From assembly GCF_006496635.1 (NCBI RefSeq), contig NZ_CP022958.1, positions 682,001 through 746,000 of the forward strand: a DNA stretch of 64,000 nucleotides, in the 5' to 3' direction. Shown piece after piece: positions 54,260 through 64,000 of the stretch (positions are counted from its first letter, which is position 1; each line of letters starts with the position of its first letter). The DNA comes from Azoarcus sp. DD4. Its GTDB lineage: Bacteria; Pseudomonadota; Gammaproteobacteria; Burkholderiales; Rhodocyclaceae. A program made the position numbers and the translations under genes. Below the pieces are notes generated by a model that ran no database searches, had not been told where the DNA came from, and was given only the letters and a program-made list of their open reading frames with translations.

Positions 54260-54268
54260 GAGCAAACC

Positions 54269-54556
54269 ATGCCCAAGGCCCAGGTCACCTTCGAGGATAT
54301 CGAAGTCACCGTCACCGTTCCCGCCGGAACCCGACTCATCGAAGTGTCCGAGAAGATCGGCGCCGGCATCACCTACGGCTGCCGCGAGGGCGAATGCGGC
54401 ACCTGCATGATGAAGATCGTGTCGGGCAGCGAGCATCTCGCCAATCCCTCGGTGCTGGAAGACAAGGTGCTCAAGGACAACTTCGCCGGCGTCGCCAACC
54501 GGCTCGCCTGTCAGGCCCAGGTACTGGGCGGCCACGTGGTGGTCCGCCCGGGCTGA
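54269..54556 (+). CDS. 2Fe-2S ferredoxin
   Basis: A 95-residue plant-type 2Fe-2S ferredoxin with motif CREGECGTCMMK (about 38-49) and the distal CQAQ (about residue 81). It lacks other domains. Nine bases separate it from the flavodiiron gene, so it is a probable electron donor for it or for Rnf/nitrogenase. Its exact fdx subclass is not assigned. Confidence 0.85.
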   Translation: MPKAQVTFEDIEVTVTVPAGTRLIEVSEKIGAGITYGCREGECGTCMMKIVSGSEHLANPSVLEDKVLKDNFAGVANRLACQAQVLGGHVVVRPG

Positions 54557-54609
54557 TTCCGAACAACACCGGCAGAGAGGCCGTTCAACAACCGTTCCGG
54601 AGTTTCACC

Positions 54610-54960
54610 ATGCCTAACATCACTTTCTCCAGCCCGATCCACAAGGACAAGACCGTGTATGCGGTCACCGGCTCGCATACCAACACCATCCTCAAGGTCG
54701 CCAAGGAGAACCACATCCCGATCGACTTTTCCTGTGAGGACGGCAACTGCGCCACTTGCCTCATCAAGGTCACCTCGCTGACCCGCAAGGGCAAGATGGC
54801 CGGCCCGCTGACCGACAAGGAAATCGCGGTGCTCAAGGAGCACAAGAAGATCTCCGCCGAGGAGATCGACAAGATGCGCGTCGAGGACGTGCCGACCACG
54901 CCGTGGCGCCTGGCCTGCCAGCTGGTGCTGCGCGACGAGGATCTGCTCGTCGAGTACTGA
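54610..54960 (+). CDS. Shethna-type 2Fe-2S protein II (FeSII) homologue
   Basis: A 116-residue 2Fe-2S protein whose pattern follows Azotobacter FeSII: start ITFSSPIHKDKTVYAV, cluster motif CEDGNCATCLIK (about 42-53), then a Lys/Glu-rich N-loop region LKEHKKISAEEIDKM (about 75-90) and the tail LACQLVLRDEDLLVEY. FeSII binds oxidised nitrogenase and locks it in a protected complex during oxygen stress. The nif context supports the same job here. It ends 67 bp before nifQ; a hairpin without U-run lies between. Confidence 0.85.
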   Translation: MPNITFSSPIHKDKTVYAVTGSHTNTILKVAKENHIPIDFSCEDGNCATCLIKVTSLTRKGKMAGPLTDKEIAVLKEHKKISAEEIDKMRVEDVPTTPWRLACQLVLRDEDLLVEY

Positions 54961-55027
54961 TCGCGGCTTGCGGCCGGCCCTCGCGGGCCGGTCGTGCCCG
55001 CACCCCGACTTCTTGAGGAATGCCGCG

Positions 55028-55603
55028 ATGCTCGCTCCGCTCAATCAACGTCCGACGCCCGCCCGCCAGGCGCTGCACGCCCACCTGATGCAGCATGCTG
55101 CCGGCACGCCCAACGACGAATTCCTGGCTCACCTGATCGCCGGCTGGACGCTGGGCGACGGTGTACTGCCGCCCGATCTCGGCCTCGGCGCGCAGCGTTT
55201 CGCCCGCCTGATGGCGGTGCATTTCCCCGGTCTGGTGTGGCAACCCAAGACCGACCACGGCCCGGCCCTGGTGCTCTACCCGGAATTCGACGATCTGGTG
55301 CGCTTCATCGGCGCCCACGCCGACGCTGCGGTGGCCGGGTCGGACGACATGACCCTGGTGCTCGCCACCGCCTGCATGGGGTCGGATCACCTCTGGCAGG
55401 ATCTCGGCCTGCCGTCGCGGCGCGAGCTGTCGCAACTGATCGCGCTCAATTTCCCCGAACTCGGTGCCCTCAACAACCGCGACATGAAGTGGAAGAAATT
55501 CCTCTACCGCGAGCTGTGCCAGCGCGAGGGCATCTTCGTCTGCGCCTCGCCCTCGTGCGAAGCCTGTGCGGATTACGCCAACTGCTTCGGCCCGGAAGTC
55601 TAG
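55028..55603 (+). CDS. nifQ: Molybdenum donor NifQ
   Basis: A 191-residue Fe-S protein that provides molybdenum for FeMo-cofactor. The signature is the C-terminal cysteine set CASPSCEACADYANC (C-x4-C-x2-C-x5-C, about 175-189), which binds the Mo-Fe-S cluster. LATACMGSDHLWQDLGLPSR is the central family segment. ATG 55028 follows GAGGAA. draG begins 9 bp after the stop. Confidence 0.9.
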   Translation: MLAPLNQRPTPARQALHAHLMQHAAGTPNDEFLAHLIAGWTLGDGVLPPDLGLGAQRFARLMAVHFPGLVWQPKTDHGPALVLYPEFDDLVRFIGAHADAAVAGSDDMTLVLATACMGSDHLWQDLGLPSRRELSQLIALNFPELGALNNRDMKWKKFLYRELCQREGIFVCASPSCEACADYANCFGPEV

Positions 55604-55612
55604 GAGATGATC

Positions 55613-56557
55613 ATGGTGGCGCTCGGCAGCGAAGTCGACGCAGTGCTGGCGGAGCCCGCCGGCCTTTCCGCCGAAAGGTTGAACCGGGCCTGCGGTGCAA
55701 TGCTGGGGCTGGCGATCGGCGATGCGCTGGGCGCGACGGTCGAGTTCATGACCCCGCGCGAGATCGCCGCGCAGTACGGCGTGCACGACCGCATCCGCGG
55801 CGGCGGCTGGCTGAAGCTGCCGTCCGGTGAGGTGACCGACGACACCACCATGAGCTTCGCGCTCGCCGAGGCCTGGCTCGCCGCGGGCGGCCCGCCGGAT
55901 GCCCGTGCCTGCGCCGACGCTTTCGATGCCTGGATGAGGGCCAAGCCGGTCGACATCGGCAACACCGTGCGCCGCGGCATCGTGCGCTGGCGGCTGCACG
56001 GCACGGCGCAGGCCGAACCCTCGTCGGACGCCGGCAACGGCGCCACCATGCGCTGCCTGCCGGTGGCGCTGGCGACGCTGGGCGCCGAGGCAGAAGTGAT
56101 CGAGGCTGCCGCGCTCGTCCAGGCCCGCGTCACCCATCACAATCCGCTCACCGATGCGGCCACCCTGAGCGCGGTACGCATGGTCCAGGTGGCCATCGCC
56201 GGCGCCGGCGTGGACGGCGTGCTGGCCGAGGCCGACGCGCTGGCCGCCCGCCATGCGGAATTCTTTTTCCGCGACCGCCGTTGCGACAACCCCAGCGGCT
56301 ACATCGTCGACACCATGCGCGCGGTCTGCCAGGCGATCGCCGGCCAGCGCGGTTTCGAAGCGGTGTTGGTGGATGTCGTCAACCGCGGCGGCGACGCCGA
56401 TACCACCGGTGCCATCGCCGGCATGATCGTCGGCGCCCTGGCCGGTGAGACCGGCCTGCCGGCGCACTGGCGGCAGGCAGTGAAGGCGGGCGTACGCATG
56501 GATTGCGTGCGGCTGGCGAGCGGGCTGCTGGAGCTGGCGCCCGCGAGCCGCGGCTGA
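55613..56557 (+). CDS. draG: ADP-ribosyl-dinitrogenase reductase hydrolase DraG
   Basis: A 314-residue dinuclear-metal ADP-ribosylhydrolase that removes ADP-ribose from the nitrogenase Fe protein and reactivates it. Motifs: LGLAIGDALGATVEF (about 32), VTDDTTMSFALAE (metal Asp pair, about 77), SDAGNGATMRC and NRGGDADTTGAIAG (second metal set). ATG 55613 is spaced 6 bp from AGGAG; the ATG at 55607 touches it. The partner draT is not adjacent but lies on the other strand at the right edge. Confidence 0.9.
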   Translation: MVALGSEVDAVLAEPAGLSAERLNRACGAMLGLAIGDALGATVEFMTPREIAAQYGVHDRIRGGGWLKLPSGEVTDDTTMSFALAEAWLAAGGPPDARACADAFDAWMRAKPVDIGNTVRRGIVRWRLHGTAQAEPSSDAGNGATMRCLPVALATLGAEAEVIEAAALVQARVTHHNPLTDAATLSAVRMVQVAIAGAGVDGVLAEADALAARHAEFFFRDRRCDNPSGYIVDTMRAVCQAIAGQRGFEAVLVDVVNRGGDADTTGAIAGMIVGALAGETGLPAHWRQAVKAGVRMDCVRLASGLLELAPASRG

Positions 56558-56589
56558 TCGGCGGCGGGCCGGGCGGACAGGCGCCGCCC

Positions 56590-57195
56590 TCAGGCGTCCG
56601 ACCTGCCCATGCGCTGCAATTGCAGGTCGTGCCAGGGCCCCAGCAGCAGCTGTGCCGCGACCGCGCCCAGTAGCGCCAGGAACATGTCCCACTGGGCATC
56701 CCACGGGTCACCCTGAGTGCCGAGGAACTCGACGGAACCCTCGCCCCAGAACACCGCGGCAGCCCACTCAACCAGTTCGTAAGCGGCACTGATACCCAGG
56801 CAGGCGAGGGTGACGACGAAGAACAGCCACTTTCCCGGCCGCAGCGGCGAGGTGCGCAGCAGCAGCTCCCGCCCGAGCACTGCCGGGGTGATGCCCTGGA
56901 ACACATGGCCGATGCGGTCGTAGGGATTGCGGGCGAGGCCGAACATTTCCTGCAACTGGAGACCGAGTGGCACGCGGGCGTAGGTGTAGGTGCCGCCGAG
57001 GATAAGGATCAGCGCGAACAGCGCGATCAGCCAACAGCTCAGCGGCGTCAGCGGAAAGCGGCGGGCGGTGAGCACCAGCACCGGCAGCGCGATCAGCACC
57101 GGCATCACCTCGGCCAGCCATACGCTGCGGTCGTAGGGCGAGACGCCTGATGCGATCAGGGCGGCGGCGACGACGATCAGCAGGGCGAGGCGCAT
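56590..57195 (-). CDS. YjdF/DUF2238 inner-membrane protein
   Basis: A 201-residue membrane protein with about five spans. The family signature RNPYDRIGHVFQGITPAVLGRELLLR lies near residue 90 (within it DRIGH), followed by AYELVEWAAAVFWG and DPWDAQWDMFLALLGA. DUF2238 proteins have no established function. It converges with draG with 32 bp between stops; a weak 7-bp hairpin (56560-56588) sits there. Confidence 0.8.
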   Translation of the reverse strand: MRLALLIVVAAALIASGVSPYDRSVWLAEVMPVLIALPVLVLTARRFPLTPLSCWLIALFALILILGGTYTYARVPLGLQLQEMFGLARNPYDRIGHVFQGITPAVLGRELLLRTSPLRPGKWLFFVVTLACLGISAAYELVEWAAAVFWGEGSVEFLGTQGDPWDAQWDMFLALLGAVAAQLLLGPWHDLQLQRMGRSDA

Positions 57196-57337
57196 CGTTG
57201 CGGGGTTCCCGGTGTGGGTGCCAGCCGTGATCTTACTGCGTGGGGGCGGGGTGGAGATTGTCCGGCCGTCAGCCGCGCAGGCCAACGCAGGGCGTATCAC
57301 CAAGGCGCATCCGGGCGCAGGGGAGTAGCCTGCCGGC

Positions 57338-58558
57338 ATGGACGCTTCGATTACCGCTGCCGCGCGGGCCCTCGTCGTCGGCGATCCGCTCGGCGCGCTC
57401 AAGCGCGTCGCCCTGCGCGATGATCCGCCAGCACTGGCCCTGAGGGGCATTGCCATGGCCCAGCTCGGCGAGCACCCGCGCGCCCGTGACCTCCTGCACC
57501 GTGCCGCGCGCGGCTTCGGCGCCCACGATGCGCTGGCGCGCGCGCGTTGCGTCGTTGCCGAGGCCGAGGTGGCGCTGGCCATGCGCGAGCTAGGCGGCTC
57601 GCCGCGCGTGCTGGCGATGGCGGCCGCCACGCTAGCGGCGCATGCCGATCATGCCAACGCGCGCTGGGCGCGGCTGATCGCGGTGCGTCGCCTTCTGCTG
57701 CTCGGCCGCCTCGGCGAGGCGGAGGCGGCGTTGGCTGGTCTCGAGCTGCAGGGCCTGTCGCCGCCGCTGACCGCGGTGGCCGAGCTGACTACGGCCGAGC
57801 TGGCGCTGCGCTCGCTGCGCGTCGGTGCGGCGCGGGCAGCGCTTGGCCGCGCGCACGAGGCCGCCGCTCATGCGCGTGTGCCGGCGCTGTTGGCCGAGGT
57901 CGTCGAGCTGAGGGCGGCACTCGATCGCCCAGCCGCGCGGCGTCTGCTGGACGGTGGTGAAGAGACGTTGCGGCTTGAAGAGGCGGCGGCGCTGCTGGCT
58001 TCGGGCGCGCTGGTCGTCGATGCCTGCCGCCGCGGCCTGTGCGCCGGGGACGCGTGGTTGTCACTGGCGCGGCGGCCGGTGCTGTTCGCGCTGATGCGCG
58101 CGCTTGCCGAGGCGTGGCCCGGCGATGCCGAGCGGAATACCTTGATCGCGCGGGCGTTCCGTAGCCGCCAGCCGGATGAGACGCACCGTGCGCGCCTGCG
58201 CGTGGAGATCGGCCGCCTGCGCAGGCTGGCCGCGCCGATGGCGGATATCGAGGCCAGCGCGCGCGGTTTCGTCCTTCGGCCACGGGAGCGACGACCTGTC
58301 GTCGTGTTGGCGCCGCCGATCGACGGCGATCAGGCAGCACTGCTGGCGTTGCTCGCGGATGGCGCGGCGTGGTCCACCTCGGCCCTGGCGGTGGCGCTGG
58401 GTGCCAGCCAGCGCACCGTACAACGCGCGCTCGCCGAGCTCGAAGCCGCCGGACGGGTGCGCTCGATCGGGCGGGCGCGGGCACGCCGCTGGTTGTCGCC
58501 GCCGCTGGCGGGATTCACGACGATCTTGTTACTCCCCGCTGCGTTCGCGATTGAATAG
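57338..58558 (+). CDS. Helical-repeat protein with C-terminal HTH, putative regulator
   Basis: A 406-residue Ala/Leu/Arg-rich protein. The first 300 residues are helix pairs resembling TPR-like repeats. At about 340-395 a winged-helix HTH is visible (TSALAVALGASQRTVQRALAELEAAG), followed by a basic wing and a hydrophobic end. No receiver or sensor domain is seen. It lies 46 bp before a beta-propeller gene; the pair may form a regulator/target set. Family not recognised beyond the HTH. Confidence 0.6.
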   Translation: MDASITAAARALVVGDPLGALKRVALRDDPPALALRGIAMAQLGEHPRARDLLHRAARGFGAHDALARARCVVAEAEVALAMRELGGSPRVLAMAAATLAAHADHANARWARLIAVRRLLLLGRLGEAEAALAGLELQGLSPPLTAVAELTTAELALRSLRVGAARAALGRAHEAAAHARVPALLAEVVELRAALDRPAARRLLDGGEETLRLEEAAALLASGALVVDACRRGLCAGDAWLSLARRPVLFALMRALAEAWPGDAERNTLIARAFRSRQPDETHRARLRVEIGRLRRLAAPMADIEASARGFVLRPRERRPVVVLAPPIDGDQAALLALLADGAAWSTSALAVALGASQRTVQRALAELEAAGRVRSIGRARARRWLSPPLAGFTTILLLPAAFAIE

Positions 58559-58604
58559 AGTGGCCTCACGGCGCCGATCCGAGGCGCGTCAGAAGGAGCC
58601 AGCG

Positions 58605-59285
58605 ATGACCAGCAGAACGATGAACAAGGATCGAACCGACGCGCCGGTGCATGCGGCGGAGATCGTGCGCGAGTACGGCCCGTTTGCCGGGGCCGACCAC
58701 GTCCATGGTGTCACCCACGACGGACGGTGCGTCTGGGCTGCGACCGGGACCGCGCTGATCGCATTCGAACCCGGGACCGGCCAACCCAGCCGCAGGATCG
58801 ACTGCGCCTGCGACGCCGGCACGGCCTTCGACGGCACCTACCTCTACCAGATCGCGGATACGCGCATCGACAAGATCGATCCCGCCTCCGGCAAGGTGGT
58901 GGCGTCGATCCCGGCGCCCGGCGACGGCTGCAACTCCGGCCTTACGTGGGCGGAGGGGCGTCTGTGGGTGGGGCAGTACGGGGATCGCCGTATCCACCAG
59001 ATCGATCCGGAGACCGGCGTGCTCTTGCGCACCATCGAATCCAACCGCTTCGTCACCGGCGTGACCTGGGTCGATGGTGAGCTGTGGCACGGGACATGGG
59101 AAGAGGACGAGAGCGAGATCCGCCGGATCGACCCGGAGAGTGGCGCAGTGCTCGAACGGCTGGCGATGCCGCGCGGTACCGGCGTCAGCGGGCTAGAGTC
59201 CGACGGCGCGGCACTCTTTTACTGCGGCGGCGGTGCGAGCGGCAAGGTCCGGGCAGTGCGACGCCCGCGCGACACCGGCGCGTGA
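58605..59285 (+). CDS. Beta-propeller protein (glutamine cyclotransferase-like)
   Basis: A 226-residue protein of repeated blades: VHGVTHDGRCVWAATG, CDAGTAFDGTYLYQIADTRIDKIDPASGKVV, NSGLTWAEGRLWVGQYGDRRIHQIDPETG, VTGVTWVDGELWHGTW, IRRIDPESGAVL. Each has an (I/D)DP-x-(S/T)G turn, as in glutamine cyclotransferase-like or Vgb-type propellers. No signal peptide, so likely cytosolic. AAGGAG 58593-58598 supports ATG 58605. The catalytic residues of true cyclotransferases were not identified. Confidence 0.65.
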   Translation: MTSRTMNKDRTDAPVHAAEIVREYGPFAGADHVHGVTHDGRCVWAATGTALIAFEPGTGQPSRRIDCACDAGTAFDGTYLYQIADTRIDKIDPASGKVVASIPAPGDGCNSGLTWAEGRLWVGQYGDRRIHQIDPETGVLLRTIESNRFVTGVTWVDGELWHGTWEEDESEIRRIDPESGAVLERLAMPRGTGVSGLESDGAALFYCGGGASGKVRAVRRPRDTGA

Positions 59286-59309
59286 GATGGCACTCCTTTC
59301 GAGCCGATG

Positions 59310-59331
59310 CGCCCCGGCTTGAGGCGGGGCG
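59310..59331. terminator. Hairpin between convergent beta-propeller and hemerythrin genes
   Basis: CGCCCCG (59310-59316) pairs with CGGGGCG (59325-59331) around an 8-base loop, between two converging stops. It lacks a U-tract on either side. Confidence 0.4.
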
Positions 59332-59338
59332 GACCGCC

Positions 59339-59752
59339 TCAGGCGCTCACAGCCTTGTCCACCGCCAGCCTCTTCAGGTGCGCAGCCAGCGCCGAGTCCA
59401 TCGTCGCCAGGTGCAGGTCGAACCATTCCTTGAGGTTCTCGCGCACGTAGGCGCGCGCCATGCGCATCTTGCCGGCCTGGACGCTGCGGTTGAAGCTGCG
59501 CAGCTCGATCAGCACCCGCTGGTGCTCGCTGATGTGCTCGCCGATTGCGTTGAAGCGGGTTTCCTTCATGCGCGCGTCTTCGGCGAAGAAGTGGCTGCGG
59601 GTGTGCTCGAGCAGGGTATTGAAGAGTGCCGGAAAGGCGGCGTCGTCGGCCGCGCACAGGCGATCGACCTGCTCGACGAACGCGTGGTGGGTGGCGTCCA
59701 TCTCCGGCACGCCCAGGGCGTGGCGGGCGTCGTCCCAGACGAAGCTGCTCAT
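59339..59752 (-). CDS. Bacteriohemerythrin
   Basis: A 137-residue four-helix hemerythrin with the full set of iron ligand positions: DATHHAF (His22/23), EHTRSHFFAED (His50, His54, Glu58), GEHISEHQ (His73/77) and WFDLHLATMD. These bind a diiron centre that carries oxygen. The GTG at 59767 overlaps the upstream stop as GTGA, while ATG 59752 matches the family start; the latter is used. It is the second gene of a predicted NifA/sigma-54 operon, so a role in oxygen delivery or removal during nitrogen fixation is likely. Confidence 0.88.
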   Translation of the reverse strand: MSSFVWDDARHALGVPEMDATHHAFVEQVDRLCAADDAAFPALFNTLLEHTRSHFFAEDARMKETRFNAIGEHISEHQRVLIELRSFNRSVQAGKMRMARAYVRENLKEWFDLHLATMDSALAAHLKRLAVDKAVSA

Positions 59753-59763
59753 CGCCGCGCGAC

Positions 59764-60615
59764 TCACGCCGTTTCGGCGACCGGCAGGCCGGCCAGATCG
59801 CGCAGGTCGGCGTCGATCACGGTCAGGCCGAGGCGGGCGCAGAAGCGCTTTTCCTTGTCGTTGGCGCCGGGGATCAGCGCCCAGCCGGACGGTTGCGCCG
59901 CGCTGAACATGATGTCCGACAGCAGCATGCGCTGGGTGTCGCGGTTAAGGCGCATGCCGGCGACGAGGTACTTGAGGCCGACGCGGCGGGTCTTGAGGAA
60001 GCCGGGAATGGCGAAGCCCCCCATCAGTTCGGTGATGTAGTCGACGAAGTCGGCGTCCGACGCGATCCAGTTGCCTTCCGGCCAGGGCGTGCCACAGGGC
60101 TTGAACAGGATGGGGGCGTTCGGGTCGATTTCGGATTCGTCCACCGCGCCGCTGTATTTCTCGCCGTCGTACTTGTAGAGCTTGTAGCGGAAGGCGGTGC
60201 CGGCAATGCGGGCGACGCCGACGATGAGCGTGTGCGGGCGGCCGGCGTAGAGCTTCTGCAGGCCGGTGTCGCGGTTGATGTCGACGATGTAGGGCAGCTT
60301 CTGCTCGGTCAGCCAGCGGTGCATGCCGGCCTCGGACCAGCCGTTGTCGCCGTAGGTCTGCTCCAGCCAGCGGTTGACCGCGCTGCGGCCGCGCTTGAGT
60401 TCGACGTTCATCGCCGCGCGCGGGAATTCGTACATCAGGCGCGGCGCCATCGGCTGGCCGTTGTTGAGCGACAGGATGAGTTCGTCGCTGGTCGCGGGGA
60501 TCTTGATGCCCTTCGTCGCATGGCTGACGTCGGCCAGCGCTTCGGCGCCGATGAAGGGAACCACCTCGCCGGCGGCAAGGCCGGCCTTGATCTGTTCGAA
60601 GACTGCTTCGTTCAT
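59764..60615 (-). CDS. SIR2-like domain protein, nif-associated
   Basis: A 283-residue soluble protein. VVPFIGAEALADV near residue 20 resembles the first SIR2 glycine motif (GAG changed to GAE), PYIVDINRDTG (about 110-120) resembles the xTNYD region, FKPCGTPWPEGN (about 170-180) the KxHG motif with His replaced by Cys, and DADFVDYI a following SIR2_2-like helix. It therefore looks like a degenerate sirtuin fold; NAD-binding or NADase activity is unproven. ATG 60615 has AAGGAAG upstream. Its own sigma-54 promoter (60674-60689) and NifA site (60785-60800) mark it as a nif-regulon gene. Family call is moderate confidence. Confidence 0.55.
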   Translation of the reverse strand: MNEAVFEQIKAGLAAGEVVPFIGAEALADVSHATKGIKIPATSDELILSLNNGQPMAPRLMYEFPRAAMNVELKRGRSAVNRWLEQTYGDNGWSEAGMHRWLTEQKLPYIVDINRDTGLQKLYAGRPHTLIVGVARIAGTAFRYKLYKYDGEKYSGAVDESEIDPNAPILFKPCGTPWPEGNWIASDADFVDYITELMGGFAIPGFLKTRRVGLKYLVAGMRLNRDTQRMLLSDIMFSAAQPSGWALIPGANDKEKRFCARLGLTVIDADLRDLAGLPVAETA

Positions 60616-60673
60616 GGGAGCTTCCTTGTCGAGTCGGTCGGAGCGGGCGGTGGCCCGGGTTGACACGACAAAG

Positions 60674-60689
60674 CGCAAGAACGATGCCA
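60674..60689 (-). promoter_or_regulatory. Sigma-54 promoter of the SIR2-like/bacteriohemerythrin operon
   Basis: Minus strand TGGCAT-CGTTC-TTGCG against TGGCAC-N5-TTGCW: the GG and GC pairs and spacing are right, with two mismatches (T for C in -24, G for the final W). Start would be near 60662, about 47 bases before the ATG. Confidence 0.7.
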
Positions 60690-60784
60690 TTCGCCCGTCC
60701 CGCCGGAAAACGCTGTGAATGCGTGCCTTAGGCGGGGCGCCAGGGCTGCCGCTTAGGGGGGATGTCGTTGCCGCGGCAGGGCCT

Positions 60785-60800
60785 TGTCGGGAATGCGACA
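60785..60800. promoter_or_regulatory. NifA upstream activator sequence for the SIR2-like operon
   Basis: TGT-CGGGAATGCG-ACA, an exact NifA consensus, 95 bp upstream of the -24 element, and only 13 bp past the stop of the ATPase gene. The distance is the same as at rnfA (about 94 bp). Confidence 0.72.
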
Positions 60801-60813
60801 GGCGCGCCGTCGC

Positions 60814-63537
<2,724 letters not shown>

Positions 63538-63620
63538 GTTGCGATATCCCTGCAACGCGGACTCGCATCAATCTAGCACCGGTCAGCGGCCGGCAGCAGC
63601 TTCCCCCCGGGCCGACTGCG

Positions 63621-63998
63621 TCAGTTGAGCCAGCTCACCGCGGCGACGCCGCCTATTACCAGATATTCGTCCTCGCCCTGCAGCCGGCCCGGCAACAGCT
63701 GGGAGAAGGCCAGCACCTTCGCCAGCGGCACCGCGCAGGCCAGCACCCGGTCGCCGAATTCGTCGGCGCGTTCGCGGCTGGCCGAGAAGGAGCTGAGGTT
63801 GTTGAGCTGCACCAGGCTGTGGCCGTTGCCGAGTTCGTCGAGCAGCGGCAGCGCCGCCGCACCGGAGTAACCGCGGTACAGGGTGAGGTGGCTGATGCCC
63901 GGATTGCGTCGGCCCAGTTCGTATTGCGCCCAGGCGTAGAGGAGGTCGAGCTGGGTCTCGAGCGCGCAAGTCGTATACAGCCCGGTGGCGACTTCGCG
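63621..63998 (-). CDS. draT: NAD:dinitrogenase-reductase ADP-ribosyltransferase DraT, C-terminal part
   Basis: The last 125 codons of a gene that enters from the right edge. The frame reads LYRGYSGAAALPLLDE (the Arg of the R-S-E ADP-ribosyltransferase triad), LVQLNNLSSFSASRERADEFGD (the Ser motif), LPGRLQGEDEYLVIGGVAA (the catalytic E-x-E) and ends AVSWLN. These are DraT features: it ADP-ribosylates the Fe protein to switch nitrogenase off, the opposite of DraG. The 5' part is not visible. Confidence 0.85.
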   Translation of the reverse strand, partial: REVATGLYTTCALETQLDLLYAWAQYELGRRNPGISHLTLYRGYSGAAALPLLDELGNGHSLVQLNNLSSFSASRERADEFGDRVLACAVPLAKVLAFSQLLPGRLQGEDEYLVIGGVAAVSWLN

Positions 63999-64000
63999 GT

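Noticed and set aside
54974..54991. Hairpin CCGGCCC/GGGCCGG between the FeSII gene and nifQ as a terminator
   Set aside because: Stem of 7 bp with no U-tract; the spacing and shared function suggest one transcript through it.
59764..60690. A longer SIR2-like protein starting at 60690
   Set aside because: That start would lie inside the -24/-12 element and has no ribosome site; ATG 60615 has AAGGAAG and fits the promoter.

Overview
The window is GC-rich, densely coded DNA from a diazotrophic betaproteobacterium. Gene content and order point to the Azoarcus/Aromatoleum group of the Rhodocyclales: rnfABCDGEH lies divergent to nifLA, followed by nifB, fdxN, nifO-like, nifQ and draG, with an rpoN-hpf-ptsN-hprK block and a ubiCA pair nearby. 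The species assignment is an inference from content, not from a database search. No insertion sequence, prophage, CRISPR array, rRNA or tRNA gene is visible.

Positions 1 to about 30.5 kb are ordinary housekeeping and accessory genes in short operons. They include a YdcF-type protein cut by the left edge, metY, DUF2802 and SPOR proteins, fliW, ridA, recG, ubiCA, a 1289-residue FAD/Fe-S oxidoreductase, a DedA-type protein, a PsiF protein, a cyclase-FHA protein, ttcA, a pteridine reductase, a MidA-type methyltransferase, GST genes, cca, slt, a folate enzyme, a substrate-binding protein paired with a three-PAS diguanylate cyclase, and ilvA.

From 30.5 to 38.3 kb a minus-strand run reads thiL-pgpA-pncC-recA-recX-lptB-rpoN-hpf-ptsN-hprK. 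It supplies sigma-54 (RpoN) and the nitrogen-PTS proteins. recA has a LexA-type box over a candidate promoter.

From 38.5 kb to the right end the region is built around nitrogen fixation. The Rnf electron-transfer complex (minus strand) and nifLA (plus strand) diverge from a 365-bp control region. That region holds a sigma-54 promoter for each side, a NifA upstream activator sequence (UAS), an NtrC-type box and an unexplained array of four GTTTAC repeats. nifB follows with two NifA sites and a perfect sigma-54 promoter, then a strong intrinsic terminator. Beyond the terminator come fdxN, a nifO-like gene, a flavodiiron protein, a 2Fe-2S ferredoxin, a Shethna FeSII homologue, nifQ and draG. Rnf would supply low-potential electrons. 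NifB and NifQ serve cofactor synthesis. The flavodiiron and FeSII proteins would guard nitrogenase against oxygen, and DraG/DraT switch dinitrogenase reductase. The 3' part of draT is at the right edge.

The most novel observation is a two-gene operon at 59.3-60.6 kb: a degenerate SIR2-like protein followed by a bacteriohemerythrin. It carries its own NifA site and sigma-54 promoter in the canonical arrangement, so it is predicted to be a previously unremarked member of the NifA regulon.
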